A stretch of 64,000 bases of DNA from Gammaproteobacteria bacterium (lineage in GTDB: Bacteria; Pseudomonadota; Gammaproteobacteria; Steroidobacterales; GCA-2729495): assembly GCA_030426355.1 (NCBI GenBank), contig JAUHYQ010000006.1, forward strand, positions 62,001-126,000, in the 5' to 3' direction. Positions within the stretch are counted from its first letter, which is position 1. Every line of letters begins with the position of its first letter. Both the position numbers and the translations under genes were made by a program. This document shows positions 38,629-47,661 of this stretch, one piece after another. The notes below the pieces were generated by a model that saw only the letters and a list, made by a program, of their open reading frames with translations, had not been told where the DNA came from and did not search any database.

Positions 38629-39780
38629 CTATGCCACATTGGCGGATTTTTTATCGCCCGAAATGAGCGGCACGCTGTCTAATGGGAAATTGTGCCCTTC
38701 CCGACGCGCCGGACTCGGTATTGCGTAGGCGACCCTGCCCTTATTCTCGTCAACCTGCTTACTATCGATACGCCAGCCGCGAGCCTGCCATTGCTTAATG
38801 TATCGGCGGTATTCACCCAGCTGGGTATCAGCGGGCACGAACACTTCCTTGGTATTGGATTCGGGGAAAATCATCGGATCCACGTCTTCGACAATTACCC
38901 GGTCCTCTTCGGCAACAAACAGATTTCGCTGATTAAATGACTTGTCGTAGTCGGGACTGATAATAATGGAGCGCACACTCACCAGGTGTTTGGCGACATT
39001 GAATTCATCCACCGGTGTTTCCCACATGTATTGGCACACTTGATCTGTGTCGCTGAACTGAATACGCGTGACGGTGTGATTAGGACCGATAAACTTTGAT
39101 GTCACTTTGGTTTCCATGGCCGCAGGCTTGACGGCCGAAATATCGGCATTCCCGAGTTCGGCGCGCTGCGGCAGCGCAACGGTATTCAGCGCGGCGTGCA
39201 AGGTGGTGCCCCATTCTTCCTTGATGTGATCCAGATCGGACGGAATCTGGTATTCCTCATCCGCGCCCGCAAATTTCATGCCGGTGTGCACAAACTCGGC
39301 ATGGGCCGGATCCAGAGCTGCTTCAATCGAACGTTCCCAGCCTGCCTTCCAGCTGTATTCAAGGTTAATGCAGCGCCAGCCCTCCTGACCCCATTCGGGA
39401 ATTTCCGGAAGCGGCGGCCGCTCCCCTTCAGGCAAGTCGCCCAGAAAAGCGAACACCAGCCCATAGCGCTCTTCAGTCGGGTAACCATCGATCTTGGCCC
39501 GTGCGGGTATCTTGGCGTTGACACCCATCGATGGAATGCGGGTGCATGCGCCGTTACCGTCGAACTGCCAGCCGTGATAGGGGCACTCGACGCAATCGCC
39601 TTTGACCTTGCCACCCGCCAGCGATGCGCAGCGATGGATACAGATATCACTGACGCAGCGTGCCACGCCCTTGCTGTCGCGGAACAGCGCAAAATTCTGT
39701 CCAAGCATTTTTACTTTAATGGGTTTTTCCGCTGTCACTTCGCTGCCCAGCGCCGCCGCATACCAAAAATTGATAAACAT
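38629..39780 (-). CDS. Rieske non-heme iron oxygenase, terminal oxygenase subunit (copy 1)
   Basis: The 383-residue protein has an N-terminal Rieske [2Fe-2S] domain with CIH and CPYHGWQFDG, and a catalytic domain with the mononuclear iron site in LDPAHAEFVH. The IPARAKIDGYPTEERYGLVFAFLGD block and the C-terminal AIPSPARREG wording place it in the VanA/LigX-like O-demethylase and aryl-oxygenase group. AGGAGG lies before the ATG at 39780. An operator-like repeat lies upstream. No ferredoxin or reductase gene is adjacent. The probable reaction is oxidation or O-demethylation of an aromatic or cyclic substrate. Confidence 0.88.
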   Translation of the reverse strand: MFINFWYAAALGSEVTAEKPIKVKMLGQNFALFRDSKGVARCVSDICIHRCASLAGGKVKGDCVECPYHGWQFDGNGACTRIPSMGVNAKIPARAKIDGYPTEERYGLVFAFLGDLPEGERPPLPEIPEWGQEGWRCINLEYSWKAGWERSIEAALDPAHAEFVHTGMKFAGADEEYQIPSDLDHIKEEWGTTLHAALNTVALPQRAELGNADISAVKPAAMETKVTSKFIGPNHTVTRIQFSDTDQVCQYMWETPVDEFNVAKHLVSVRSIIISPDYDKSFNQRNLFVAEEDRVIVEDVDPMIFPESNTKEVFVPADTQLGEYRRYIKQWQARGWRIDSKQVDENKGRVAYAIPSPARREGHNFPLDSVPLISGDKKSANVA

Positions 39781-39840
39781 CACTGCCTCCTGAATAACCC
39801 TGTCAGACACCTGCTAAAAATGGCCAACATTCGGTTCACT

Positions 39841-39858
39841 TGTATTACTATTGATACA
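39841..39858. promoter_or_regulatory. Candidate GntR operator O2 (Rieske 1 / M24 intergenic)
   Basis: TGTAT-TACTATTG-ATACA has the same 18-base outer repeat and 8-base spacer as the site overlapping the gntR start. It lies in the divergent promoter region between the Rieske gene and the M24 gene. Confidence 0.55.
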
Positions 39859-39922
39859 TCAAGGGCGACGGTAGCACGCGTGCCCGTCATCGACTCTAGG
39901 TAATTACCGCAGGAAACTTTCT

Positions 39923-41152
39923 ATGCTTCTGAATCGCGAACGCGCGACTGAAATCATGCAGCGCGAAACTCTTGACGGGCTGATCGCTCAGTTACCCATC
40001 AACCTGTACTACCTCAGCGACTACTGGGGTCTGTTTAATACCGCCGGCGGTTACGATGCTGCCTATTTCGCGCTGCTGCCGCGCGACACCGCGGCACCGG
40101 CAAGCCTGATTGTTCCGGCACTGGAACTGCGTCGCGTCGAAAGCAAAGGCACCTGGATGCAGCAGATCTTTGGCCATTCCGCGCCGAACGGTGACGCGGT
40201 TCTGGCAGACGGCACACTCAAGGGTGCGGACTACAGTGGCTGGCCGGCTCGACCCGGCAAAAATCTGGGCGATCTGGAGCAACGCTGGGTGGATATCATC
40301 CGGCGTCATGGCAACGACATGTCCGCAGATGCGTTCTGGGCGGTGGTGCGTGCAATCAAAGCGGCCGGGCTGGCAAAGGGACACATCGCCACGGACGAGC
40401 CACGTTTACAAGGTTGGCTGGCGGCCTGCGGTCTGAACGATATCAGGGTCAGCTACCGCGTCGACCTGTTCAATGAAATACGGCTGATTAAGACTGCTGA
40501 CGAATTGCGACTTCTCAGGCAAGCCGCGGTCATGAATGAAAACAGTTTGCTGGCGGCCGCTGACGCAATGGCGGAGGGAATCAGCTGGAAAGAGCTGGAG
40601 AATGTTTACATGATTACCATGGCACAACAGGGCGCACGCGGCGTTTACCTGAACTGTGGCGTCGGCGAATTGCCCGGCGAAAAAATCCGCCGGGGCGAGC
40701 CGGTGATGTTTGATGCCCTCGGACATTTTGAGCACTACCACGGTGACTTCGGCCGCTGCGCCGTATTGGGGGAACCTGCCGCTGAGCATCGCCGGCGACA
40801 CGCGGCCATCTGCAAGGGCTGGGAAGCTGCACAAGACTATTTGAAACCAGGCGTCCGCTACAGCGAGCTCGCCGCAGCCGTCGGCAAAGTTGTGCGTAAC
40901 GAGGGCTTCAGCGGTTTCCGCGATCCGGTCGTGCACAGCCTGGGATTGGAGCACACCGATGACCCGAAGTCGCCCGGTGTGCAGCCACAGGACAAGCCCG
41001 ATCAGATGCTGCAGAGAGGGATGGTCGTGAACGTCGACATGCCGCACACCGAGATTGGCTGGGGCTCCGTACATATGGAGGACACGGTGGTGATCACTGC
41101 CGACGGCTGCGAACGACTGGCGACCGCGGATTTCAGCATGCGGATTATCTGA
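39923..41152 (+). CDS. M24-family metallohydrolase (creatinase/Xaa-Pro aminopeptidase fold)
   Basis: The 409-residue protein has an N-terminal creatinase-like domain (about 1-180, with LIAQLPINLYYLSDYWG) and a C-terminal pita-bread domain. Metal ligands: the two aspartates in MFDALGHFEHYHGDFGRC, His in PVVHSLGLEHTD, and the last Glu in VHMEDTVVI. The usual first Glu (VEP in aminopeptidase P) is Asp here (VNVDMPH). M24 members include peptidases, creatinase, ectoine hydrolase and the DMSP lyase DddP, so the reaction is uncertain. It is divergent from Rieske 1 and shares the candidate GntR site. Confidence 0.82.
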   Translation: MLLNRERATEIMQRETLDGLIAQLPINLYYLSDYWGLFNTAGGYDAAYFALLPRDTAAPASLIVPALELRRVESKGTWMQQIFGHSAPNGDAVLADGTLKGADYSGWPARPGKNLGDLEQRWVDIIRRHGNDMSADAFWAVVRAIKAAGLAKGHIATDEPRLQGWLAACGLNDIRVSYRVDLFNEIRLIKTADELRLLRQAAVMNENSLLAAADAMAEGISWKELENVYMITMAQQGARGVYLNCGVGELPGEKIRRGEPVMFDALGHFEHYHGDFGRCAVLGEPAAEHRRRHAAICKGWEAAQDYLKPGVRYSELAAAVGKVVRNEGFSGFRDPVVHSLGLEHTDDPKSPGVQPQDKPDQMLQRGMVVNVDMPHTEIGWGSVHMEDTVVITADGCERLATADFSMRII

Positions 41153-41158
41153 ATGCCG

Positions 41159-41824
41159 TTACCAGAACGGCTTCACCTTACCCATAAACGCAACGGTCAG
41201 CACCACGAGGTAAAGCAGCACAGCCCATGCCATCGTGAGATGAGTCTGCCGGGTAACCTCGGCCTCTTTTGCGGGCGTGGAACCGTGCTCCCCCATTCTC
41301 AGAATCGTCGTGAACGGCTGAAAGACCGTATCGATACCCAATATGATCCAGAAAATCAGGCCGAACAAAAACAGTTTCATCGCGAACCAGCCTGCAGCAA
41401 TGGGGCTGTCATTGAGCAAGGACCAGCCCCCAACGGCAATAAACAAACCGCCCATCAGCAATTCATAGGCCTTGTTAATCTGCAGCAAACGGCTTGCCAG
41501 CGGGGTGCCTTTGAACCTGACGATGGCCAGATGCATCAGACTCCAGACAATGCCAATTACCCACGCAAATACCAGCAGGCTATTACTTATTGGGAAAAGG
41601 TTCAGGTCCTGTGCCAATTGCAGACCCACCGGCAACATCAATGCAAAGGTCACACGCGGAAACTGATCAATATAGAACGCCATCATGATCAGCGTTTTGC
41701 GGGTTTCATAGCTAAGCTTCGGGTTTTTCACCAGGATCATTACTGCGTAAAGACCGACATCGGCGCCAAGCCAATACACCAGCAAGACAATGTGTACGAA
41801 TAACCAGATCGAATGCGAATCCAA
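41159..41824 (-). CDS. Polytopic inner-membrane protein, possibly CopD/DUF2269-like
   Basis: The 221-residue protein has about five or six hydrophobic helices, the first containing WLFVHIVLLVYWLGADVGLYAVMIL with a membrane-embedded histidine. Histidines in helices 1 and 4 (LMHLAIVRF) could bind heme or metal, as in CopD-like proteins, but I cannot assign a family firmly. It ends 6 bases past the convergent M24 gene. Upstream lies the third candidate GntR site, shared with the divergent CoA-transferase. Confidence 0.65.
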   Translation of the reverse strand: MDSHSIWLFVHIVLLVYWLGADVGLYAVMILVKNPKLSYETRKTLIMMAFYIDQFPRVTFALMLPVGLQLAQDLNLFPISNSLLVFAWVIGIVWSLMHLAIVRFKGTPLASRLLQINKAYELLMGGLFIAVGGWSLLNDSPIAAGWFAMKLFLFGLIFWIILGIDTVFQPFTTILRMGEHGSTPAKEAEVTRQTHLTMAWAVLLYLVVLTVAFMGKVKPFW

Positions 41825-41887
41825 AATATGCCCCTTCAGTGGCCGACCACCCGTGGATCTTCCCCGCCATCATGCGGTATAGCTGCC

Positions 41888-41905
41888 CGTATTCATTGAG
41901 ATACC
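41888..41905. promoter_or_regulatory. Candidate GntR operator O3 (membrane protein / CoA-transferase intergenic)
   Basis: CGTAT-TCATTGAG-ATACC keeps the GTAT-N8-ATAC core of the other two sites. It is placed between divergent starts, 72 bases before the CoA-transferase ATG. It is weaker than O1 and O2 because the outermost bases do not pair. Confidence 0.42.
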
Positions 41906-41976
41906 GCAAAGCGAACCGCGAAAAAATTGCCTTCAATACCCCGTAAATCACCACCAATAATGCAACAGGAAACAAC

Positions 41977-43188
41977 ATGAGCGACACAACTTCTCTGCCA
42001 CTGGCCGGCCTGCGCGTCATCGAATTCACGCACATGCTGATGGGCCCTGCAGTCGGTTCGATACTCGCCGACATGGGTGCTGATGTGGTGAAAATTGAGC
42101 CCATAGGCGGTGATAAGACCCGCTGGTTGCCTGGCTCTGGCGCGGGATTCTTCCTCATGTTCAACCGCAACAAGCGGAGCATTTCCATCAACCTCAAGTC
42201 GCCGGAAGGCAAGCAAGTGGCCATGGATTTGGTCAAGGGCGCGGATGTCGTGGTCGAGAATTTCCGCCCCGGCACGATGGAACGGCTCGGCTTTGGTTAC
42301 GACGAATTGTCTGCGTTAAACCCCCGCATTATCTATTGCTCGCAGAAAGGCTTTCTCAAGGGCCCCTACGAGAACCGCGCCGCACTCGACGAGGTCGCCC
42401 AGATGATGGGCGGCCTCGCGTACATGACCGGTCCTCCCGGGCGACCCTTGCGCGCAGGCTCATCCGTCATCGACATCATGGGCGGCATGTTCGGAGTCAT
42501 CGGGATACTCGCTGCTGTTGAAGAACGGCATACCACCGGGCTCGGACAGAAAATAAAAAGCGCCCTGTATGAGGATGTGGTGTACCTGATGAGTCAGCAT
42601 ATGGCGCAACAGGCGATTACCGGCAACCCGGCTCCGCCGATGTCGAATCGGATTGCAGCGTGGGCCATCTATGAGATATTTGAGACCGGCGATGACGAAC
42701 AGGTCTTCGTCGGCGTCGTCAGCGATGCGCAATGGCAGGCGTTCTGCAAAGCCTTTGGCCTGGATGACTTTGCCAATGATGCAAGCATGGCCGACAACAC
42801 CGGGCGCGTAAATCAGCGCCCCACGATCATTCCGGTGATCACCGCGCTGTTCAAGCGCTTCAGCAAAGCCGAGCTGATGGCCAAACTCGAGTCCACCGGC
42901 ATGCCGTTTGCCCCCATTACCAAACCGCAGGATCTATGGGACGACCCGCACCTGAATGCGACCCCCGACGCCTTGCTGGAGATGGACCTGCCAGATGGCA
43001 GCGGCACTACGCGGCTACCGGGATTACCCATCGAAATGAAAGACCGGCGGTTTGGGCTGCATCGACAGGCACCCAAAATAGGCGAACACACTGCAGAACT
43101 GCTCAGGAACCTGGGCTACGACGACGCGCGTATAGAGCAGCTGTTTGCCAAAGGAGTCGTCATGAGCAAAACCACGGCGCCTGACTGA
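41977..43188 (+). CDS. Class III (CaiB/BaiF) CoA-transferase
   Basis: The 403-residue enzyme moves CoA between acyl-CoA and a free acid. Family features: LAGLRVIEFTHMLMGPAVGSILADMGADVVKIEP at the start, NRNKRSISINLKSPEGK, ENFRPGTMERLGFGYDEL and the nucleophile Asp in ENRAALDEVAQMMGG. The C-terminal part is shorter than the duplicated DddD-type. In this island it would activate a carboxylated intermediate. The gene is followed by gntR, 88 bases downstream, in the same direction. Confidence 0.9.
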   Translation: MSDTTSLPLAGLRVIEFTHMLMGPAVGSILADMGADVVKIEPIGGDKTRWLPGSGAGFFLMFNRNKRSISINLKSPEGKQVAMDLVKGADVVVENFRPGTMERLGFGYDELSALNPRIIYCSQKGFLKGPYENRAALDEVAQMMGGLAYMTGPPGRPLRAGSSVIDIMGGMFGVIGILAAVEERHTTGLGQKIKSALYEDVVYLMSQHMAQQAITGNPAPPMSNRIAAWAIYEIFETGDDEQVFVGVVSDAQWQAFCKAFGLDDFANDASMADNTGRVNQRPTIIPVITALFKRFSKAELMAKLESTGMPFAPITKPQDLWDDPHLNATPDALLEMDLPDGSGTTRLPGLPIEMKDRRFGLHRQAPKIGEHTAELLRNLGYDDARIEQLFAKGVVMSKTTAPD

Positions 43189-43227
43189 TTGCGAATGGCG
43201 TCTGGAGGCATCAGGGGAATCCCTTAA

Positions 43228-43255
43228 TTGCGTGTAGCAAGAGTGGCACTATAAT
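43228..43255 (+). promoter_or_regulatory. Sigma70 promoter of gntR
   Basis: TTGCGT (43228-43233) and TATAAT (43250-43255) are separated by 16 bases, a strong sigma70 pair. Predicted transcription starts near 43262, inside the operator at 43260-43277, so the regulator should repress itself. Confidence 0.72.
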
Positions 43256-43259
43256 CGCC

Positions 43260-43277
43260 TGTATTGATTGCAATACA
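43260..43277. promoter_or_regulatory. Candidate GntR operator O1 (autoregulatory)
   Basis: TGTATTGATTGCAATACA contains perfect 7-base inverted half-sites (TGTATTG and CAATACA) around 4 bases. It covers the predicted transcription start of gntR. The GTAT-N8-ATAC core recurs at 39841 and 41888. Confidence 0.65.
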
Positions 43278-44089
43278 TGTTTCGATTGAATGCCATGGCC
43301 AAAGCGCGCCGCAAAACCGATATCGAGCAGGAATCGAACCCACGCAAAGTAACGCCGCTGTATCACCAGGTGTATGTCGTCCTGCGCGACAAGATTCAGC
43401 ACGGCGAGTACCCCGCAGATCAACCTTTGCCCGGCGAACACCAGCTGGCAGAAGAGTTCGGCATTTCCCGGGTAACCCTGCGCCACACGCTAAAAAACCT
43501 CGAAGTCGATGGCTACGTCGTGCGCAAACGCGGCGTGGGTACTTTCCCACTTGCGCGGCCTGCCGACCTGCCCGACCGCTATAATATCGGAGGCATGCTC
43601 GAACCGGGCAGGTTTCATGACGCTCCCGCCAAAGTCAGAACCCTGTCAGTGCGACGAATCGATTGCCCTGCGCATATAGCAAAACTGTTAGATAGCGATG
43701 ACGATGTGCTGCGCCTGCAGCGCCTGCGCAGTGTCAACGGCAACCCGTTCACGGTGCTGACGGTTTACCTGCCAATATCCATCGCGCAACAACTTGATCG
43801 CGCCAAACTTCGTAAGAAAGCAGCTCTGGTGGTTCTGGAGCAGGCGGGATTTGTGCTGGCAAGGGCTGACCAGTCCATTACTGCAGTAGCTGCCGACGAT
43901 TCTGCCGCCCAGCTGCTTAAAGTGCCCGTCGGTGCACCGCTGATTGCCATGTCAGCCCTATTCACCGGCAAAGACGAAGAATCGCTGGCGGTGCTCGAAG
44001 GCCTGTTCAGGCCTGAGCTTTATGAGTATCAGACTGCGGCCTTGCGAGAAGGTAATGGTGCAAAATCGCGCTGGGTGACGATCTCCTGA
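43277..44089 (+). CDS. GntR/HutC-family transcriptional regulator with UTRA domain
   Basis: The 270-residue repressor has a winged helix-turn-helix (TPLYHQVYVVLRDKIQHGEYPADQPLPGE, then LAEEFGISRVTLRHTLKNLEVDGYVVRKRGVGTF) and a C-terminal UTRA effector domain (about 100-255). ATGs at 43277 and 43295 are both possible, with no clear Shine-Dalgarno at either; the first sits at the end of the operator, so the leader would be very short. Three similar inverted repeats nearby suggest it controls Rieske 1, the M24 gene, the membrane protein, the CoA-transferase and itself. Confidence 0.87.
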   Translation: MFRLNAMAKARRKTDIEQESNPRKVTPLYHQVYVVLRDKIQHGEYPADQPLPGEHQLAEEFGISRVTLRHTLKNLEVDGYVVRKRGVGTFPLARPADLPDRYNIGGMLEPGRFHDAPAKVRTLSVRRIDCPAHIAKLLDSDDDVLRLQRLRSVNGNPFTVLTVYLPISIAQQLDRAKLRKKAALVVLEQAGFVLARADQSITAVAADDSAAQLLKVPVGAPLIAMSALFTGKDEESLAVLEGLFRPELYEYQTAALREGNGAKSRWVTIS

Positions 44090-44092
44090 GCC

Positions 44093-45457
44093 CTAATTCC
44101 AAGCCTGAGCCGCATCCACTGCTTTGCGGTATGCGCGCCTGAACAGCAGCGGTGAAGCGACCGCGAGCAACCCCGCCAGCACACCGATGATCGACAACGA
44201 ATAGCGCAAAGATGCCTCGTCGGCAAAAACATAATCGGTGAGCAACGCGACAGATGTTGGCCCGACCGTCAGGCCAAAAATACTGATAATGAAGTAGTAG
44301 ATTGCCGAAATCTGACCGCGCAGCTGGTTCGGTGTAATCAGCATCAGTGCGGCGGTGGACAACGCGGTAATGCCGGCCGAACCCAGTATGTTGATAAACA
44401 ACACGCCCGCCGCCGTCCAGCCGTCCGGCATCAACGGTAACAACACTGCCGACACCATCATCACCGCGCTGAACGCGGAAAATATCACCAGATGAGCGTC
44501 TTTCCGGCCCGCCCGGTAACTGCGGTCGGCCAGCCACCCGGCCAGCGTAACGCTGATCGGACCAGCAATCAGCATCACCGTGCCCTGCACGGTCGCGACG
44601 GTACTGATGTCCCAGGACCAGGTCCGGATAAAAAGCGCGGGCAGCCACGACAACAAACCGTATCCCAATATGGTACCGCCGCTCATGCCGAGAAACACGC
44701 CGGCATAAGCTTTCCAGCGTTGCGCAAGAAACCCGGCGGCGACGCGAACCGAGGGCGCGTCGGATCGGGCTCCGGACGCGTCGACAAACTGCATTTTCCC
44801 GTGACGCTGCGGCTCACGCACCGTCGCCATGAGCAATGCGATCAATAATCCTGGTAAACCCACAAGTAAAAAAACGGTTTGCCATGCATACAATTCGCCC
44901 ACCACCGGCAGCGTAAGCGGCGGCGATTGCTTGACCAGACGAATAACCTGCCCGCCCAGCAACAAGGCAACGCCGGCGCCGACCGACACGCCCATGCCGT
45001 AGAAACCGAGCGGTCGCGCACGTCGTTCGGGCGGAAAATAATCGCTGATGAGCGACAAGGCGCTCGGACCAAGTGTCGCCTCACCGACACCGACACCGAT
45101 GCGGGCGAGAAACAGCTGCGCGTAGTTGCGTGCCAGCCCGCACATTACAGTCATCAGACACCACACGGAAATACCGATGGCAATGATCTTGCGTCGCGAA
45201 GCGCTGTCGGCGAGTCGCCCTATGGGTATACCCATCAGCGTATAAAAAATTCCGAACGCCAGGCCCAACAACAGGCTCATTTGGGTATCGCTGATACCGA
45301 GATCGGCCTTGATCGGTTCGACCAACAACGCCAGGATTTGTCGGTCGAGAAACGACACAATGTAGGCAAGCGTCAGGACGACAGTAACGTACCAGGCGTA
45401 ACCGGCGGATGGGTAGCCGTTGCCTTGCTTTGTGCCCGCCGTAAAGCCGCTCGCCAT
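44093..45457 (-). CDS. MFS transporter, spinster-like (copy 1)
   Basis: The 454-residue, 12-helix inner-membrane transporter has YIVSFLDRQILALLVEPIKADLGISDTQMSLLLGLAFGIFYT, the motif GIPIGRLADSASRRKIIAIG between helices 2 and 3, and RIGVGVGEATLGPSALSLISDYFPPERRARPLG, wording typical of the spinster-like MFS proteins common in hydrocarbon- and aromatic-degrading proteobacteria. It ends 3 bases from the convergent gntR. It likely moves the island's substrate or an intermediate. Confidence 0.87.
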   Translation of the reverse strand: MASGFTAGTKQGNGYPSAGYAWYVTVVLTLAYIVSFLDRQILALLVEPIKADLGISDTQMSLLLGLAFGIFYTLMGIPIGRLADSASRRKIIAIGISVWCLMTVMCGLARNYAQLFLARIGVGVGEATLGPSALSLISDYFPPERRARPLGFYGMGVSVGAGVALLLGGQVIRLVKQSPPLTLPVVGELYAWQTVFLLVGLPGLLIALLMATVREPQRHGKMQFVDASGARSDAPSVRVAAGFLAQRWKAYAGVFLGMSGGTILGYGLLSWLPALFIRTWSWDISTVATVQGTVMLIAGPISVTLAGWLADRSYRAGRKDAHLVIFSAFSAVMMVSAVLLPLMPDGWTAAGVLFINILGSAGITALSTAALMLITPNQLRGQISAIYYFIISIFGLTVGPTSVALLTDYVFADEASLRYSLSIIGVLAGLLAVASPLLFRRAYRKAVDAAQAWN

Positions 45458-45466
45458 AAGGTCAGC

Positions 45467-46435
45467 TTAGTCTATCAACGCCGGGGCCGGCTTTTGCTTG
45501 CGGGCATAGTCCTCGATGCTCGACAAACTCGGGCCGGTATCCTCTTCAGGTGCGTTGAGGAATTTCGGAAAATGCTTCTTGATGTAAGCCAATACCGGCG
45601 GCGATACTTCATCCACTGATTCGGCACTGTGCATGACACCTACGTACAGTACATGGCCAGGTTTATCGCCCAGCAACATCCATGGCAGCCAGGGCGTCAC
45701 ACGGTTCCAGGTACCGTGCCAACTGACGGCAGTTTTACTCGGGTCTACAAGGTCGGCAACGGGGACAAAATAGCGGAACATTTCAGATACCTGGACCATC
45801 GGACCGGATGACTCGCGCGGCCATTGGGCCGGTTGCAGTGCGTTCGGGTAGAACAGGTGCATATCGGTTTCCAGCGCCAGAGTATCCTCGCCAATTTTGC
45901 TCCAGGGCAAAATCAGCGGGATTTTTACCGGTGTCGCCGGCTTTTCGCCGCCGATATCTTCCGGTGCGATGTACATCTCGGTGGCAATATTGTAGTTGAA
46001 AGGATCGTTATCAACGTGCACGACATTAACGACTTCGCCGGTCCACGGATTGGTCCATTTATCAATGACCTCCCCGGTCCGCGGATCGGTATAAATAATG
46101 GTCTCGCGGTTTAAACGGCGGTAATTACCGTCTTCGGTCGGTATCAGTCGTGATACCGCAAAGCCCTCGAAGCCGCAAAGCACCCGAATCTTTTCACCGT
46201 CAACCACCGCCATAACCTGGCCGCGATAGCGACCAATGGCCTGATTGGATGAATCGACATCGCTGGCAATACGAGCCCAGGCATCACGGTTCCATACGGG
46301 TGATGCAAAATCTATCGTTGTTTCAAAACTCATTGATTCACCGTCCATCAGTTCACCCGCTGCCATGGCTGGCTGCATGCTGCCCAATAACAACAGGGCA
46401 GCAAGTCGTCTGTTGGCAGAATTCAGAAAAGTCAT
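45467..46435 (-). CDS. DUF1838 family exported protein
   Basis: The 322-residue protein has a signal peptide (RRLAALLLLGSMQPAMAAGE) and the DUF1838 pattern: RVLCGFEGFAVSRLIP, ETIIYTDPRTGEVIDKWTNPWTGEVVNVVHVDNDPFNYN and SWHGTWNRVTPWLPWMLLGDKPGHVLY. No biochemical role is established for the family. AGGGAG lies before the ATG at 46435; a longer frame to 46516 would run through the FNR-like box and lacks the signal start, so it is rejected. It ends 9 bases before the spinster-like MFS start, so the two are probably cotranscribed. Confidence 0.78.
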   Translation of the reverse strand: MTFLNSANRRLAALLLLGSMQPAMAAGELMDGESMSFETTIDFASPVWNRDAWARIASDVDSSNQAIGRYRGQVMAVVDGEKIRVLCGFEGFAVSRLIPTEDGNYRRLNRETIIYTDPRTGEVIDKWTNPWTGEVVNVVHVDNDPFNYNIATEMYIAPEDIGGEKPATPVKIPLILPWSKIGEDTLALETDMHLFYPNALQPAQWPRESSGPMVQVSEMFRYFVPVADLVDPSKTAVSWHGTWNRVTPWLPWMLLGDKPGHVLYVGVMHSAESVDEVSPPVLAYIKKHFPKFLNAPEEDTGPSLSSIEDYARKQKPAPALID

Positions 46436-46493
46436 ATGCTTTGCTCCCTTTAAAGTTTGCGTGAATGTTCGGTGCCACAACCCAGACGCGGCA

Positions 46494-46507
46494 TTGATCC
46501 ACATCAA
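46494..46507. promoter_or_regulatory. FNR-type box 1 (DUF1838 / MDR1 intergenic)
   Basis: TTGAT-CCAC-ATCAA is a perfect FNR/ANR half-site pair. On the minus strand an AACATT -10-like hexamer (46464-46469) puts the box near -43, a class II position for the DUF1838-MFS unit. On the plus side TATATT (46542-46547) would place it near -53. Confidence 0.7.
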
Positions 46508-46602
46508 TGAGTGCACCGGCGAATTGCTGGAAAACCACTGCTATATTTAGCACTTGAACTCACTGTGCCGCGACGCATCGGCAACACCAGGGCCAGTCAC
46601 CA

Positions 46603-47613
46603 ATGAGCAGCATCAACCGGAAAGTCGTCCTTGCATCACCCATCAACGGCATTCCGCGCGCGGACAATTTTCGACTGGTCGAAAGCCCAAGGCCGGAGCC
46701 GGGTGACGGCGAGATCCTGGTTCGACACATTTATCTTTCTCTGGATCCCTATCAGCGACCGGCCATAGCCGGCATCCATATCAGCGCGAAAAAAGCGCTC
46801 GAACAAGAAGAGGCGCCGTCTGCCGAGACGGTAGGCCAGGTGATTGCTTCGCGCCACCCCGATTTTGCGGTCGGAGACTATGTACGACACTTCGGAGGCT
46901 GGCAGGAATATTCCTTATCAGACGGACAGCAGACTTATAAGGTTGATCCCGCACTTGCACCGCTGTCGACTTATCTCGGCATACTCGGCATGCCCGGACT
47001 GACAGCTTTTGCCAGCATGATCAAACTGGCCGATGTGCAGCCGGGTCAGTCCGTACTGGTGTCGTCGGCGTCCGGGCCGGTGGGCTCCATGGTTGGTCAG
47101 ATCGCCATGCAAAAAGGCGCTACCGCATATGGCGTTGCGGGGTCCGATGACAAGTGCCGCTTTGTGGTCGACGAATTGGGCTTCGCTCAGTGTGTGAACT
47201 ACAAGGCTGCAGGGTATCCCGGGACGCTGCAGGCGGGTCTTCCCGACGGCGTCGATATCTACCACGATAACGTGGGCGGGCAGATGTTGCTCGATGCGCT
47301 GACGGTATTACGAAACTACGGCACGGTAATACTGTGCGGGCTCATCAGCCAGTACAACGAGGCCAATAAAGGGCAAAACTTCAACCTCGGGCCAGCCATT
47401 ATTAAACGGGCGGTGCTCAAAGGGCTGGTGGTCTACGACTATGAAGATCGCCGTCAGGAGTTTTTTGACCTGGTCGCGCCCTGGGTGCGAGACGGCAGAA
47501 TCAAATACCGGGAAGATCGTGCCGTTGGAATCGAAAACACCGGCGCACACTTTGAAAAGTTGATGAGCGGCCAGAACTTTGGCAAAGCACTGGTCGTGCT
47601 GGGTGACGAATAG
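46603..47613 (+). CDS. Zinc-free MDR oxidoreductase, PTGR/CurA type (copy 1)
   Basis: The 336-residue NADP-dependent reductase has SPRPEPGDGEILVRHIYLSLDPYQRP, GMPGLTAFASMIKLADVQPGQSVLVSSASGPVGSMVGQIA (nucleotide loop), GVAGSDDKCRFVVDELGF and DIYHDNVGG, the hallmarks of prostaglandin reductase/leukotriene dehydrogenase-like enzymes. They reduce activated double bonds of enones. A paralogue is at 58.7 kb. The HemF-like gene follows 48 bases downstream, so they are likely cotranscribed. Confidence 0.87.
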   Translation: MSSINRKVVLASPINGIPRADNFRLVESPRPEPGDGEILVRHIYLSLDPYQRPAIAGIHISAKKALEQEEAPSAETVGQVIASRHPDFAVGDYVRHFGGWQEYSLSDGQQTYKVDPALAPLSTYLGILGMPGLTAFASMIKLADVQPGQSVLVSSASGPVGSMVGQIAMQKGATAYGVAGSDDKCRFVVDELGFAQCVNYKAAGYPGTLQAGLPDGVDIYHDNVGGQMLLDALTVLRNYGTVILCGLISQYNEANKGQNFNLGPAIIKRAVLKGLVVYDYEDRRQEFFDLVAPWVRDGRIKYREDRAVGIENTGAHFEKLMSGQNFGKALVVLGDE

Positions 47614-47661
47614 CGCTCACTTAAGCTCAACCACGTGGTAATTAATCAGGGGGAATCCATC

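Noticed and set aside
39851-39862. TTGATACATCAA in front of Rieske 1 as a sixth FNR box
   Set aside because: The half-sites are only 2 bases apart instead of 4, which does not fit FNR geometry; the bases are better explained by the overlapping GntR-type repeat.
46435-46516. N-terminal extension of the DUF1838 protein
   Set aside because: The extension runs through an FNR-type box and hides the signal peptide; the ATG at 46435 has a good ribosome site.
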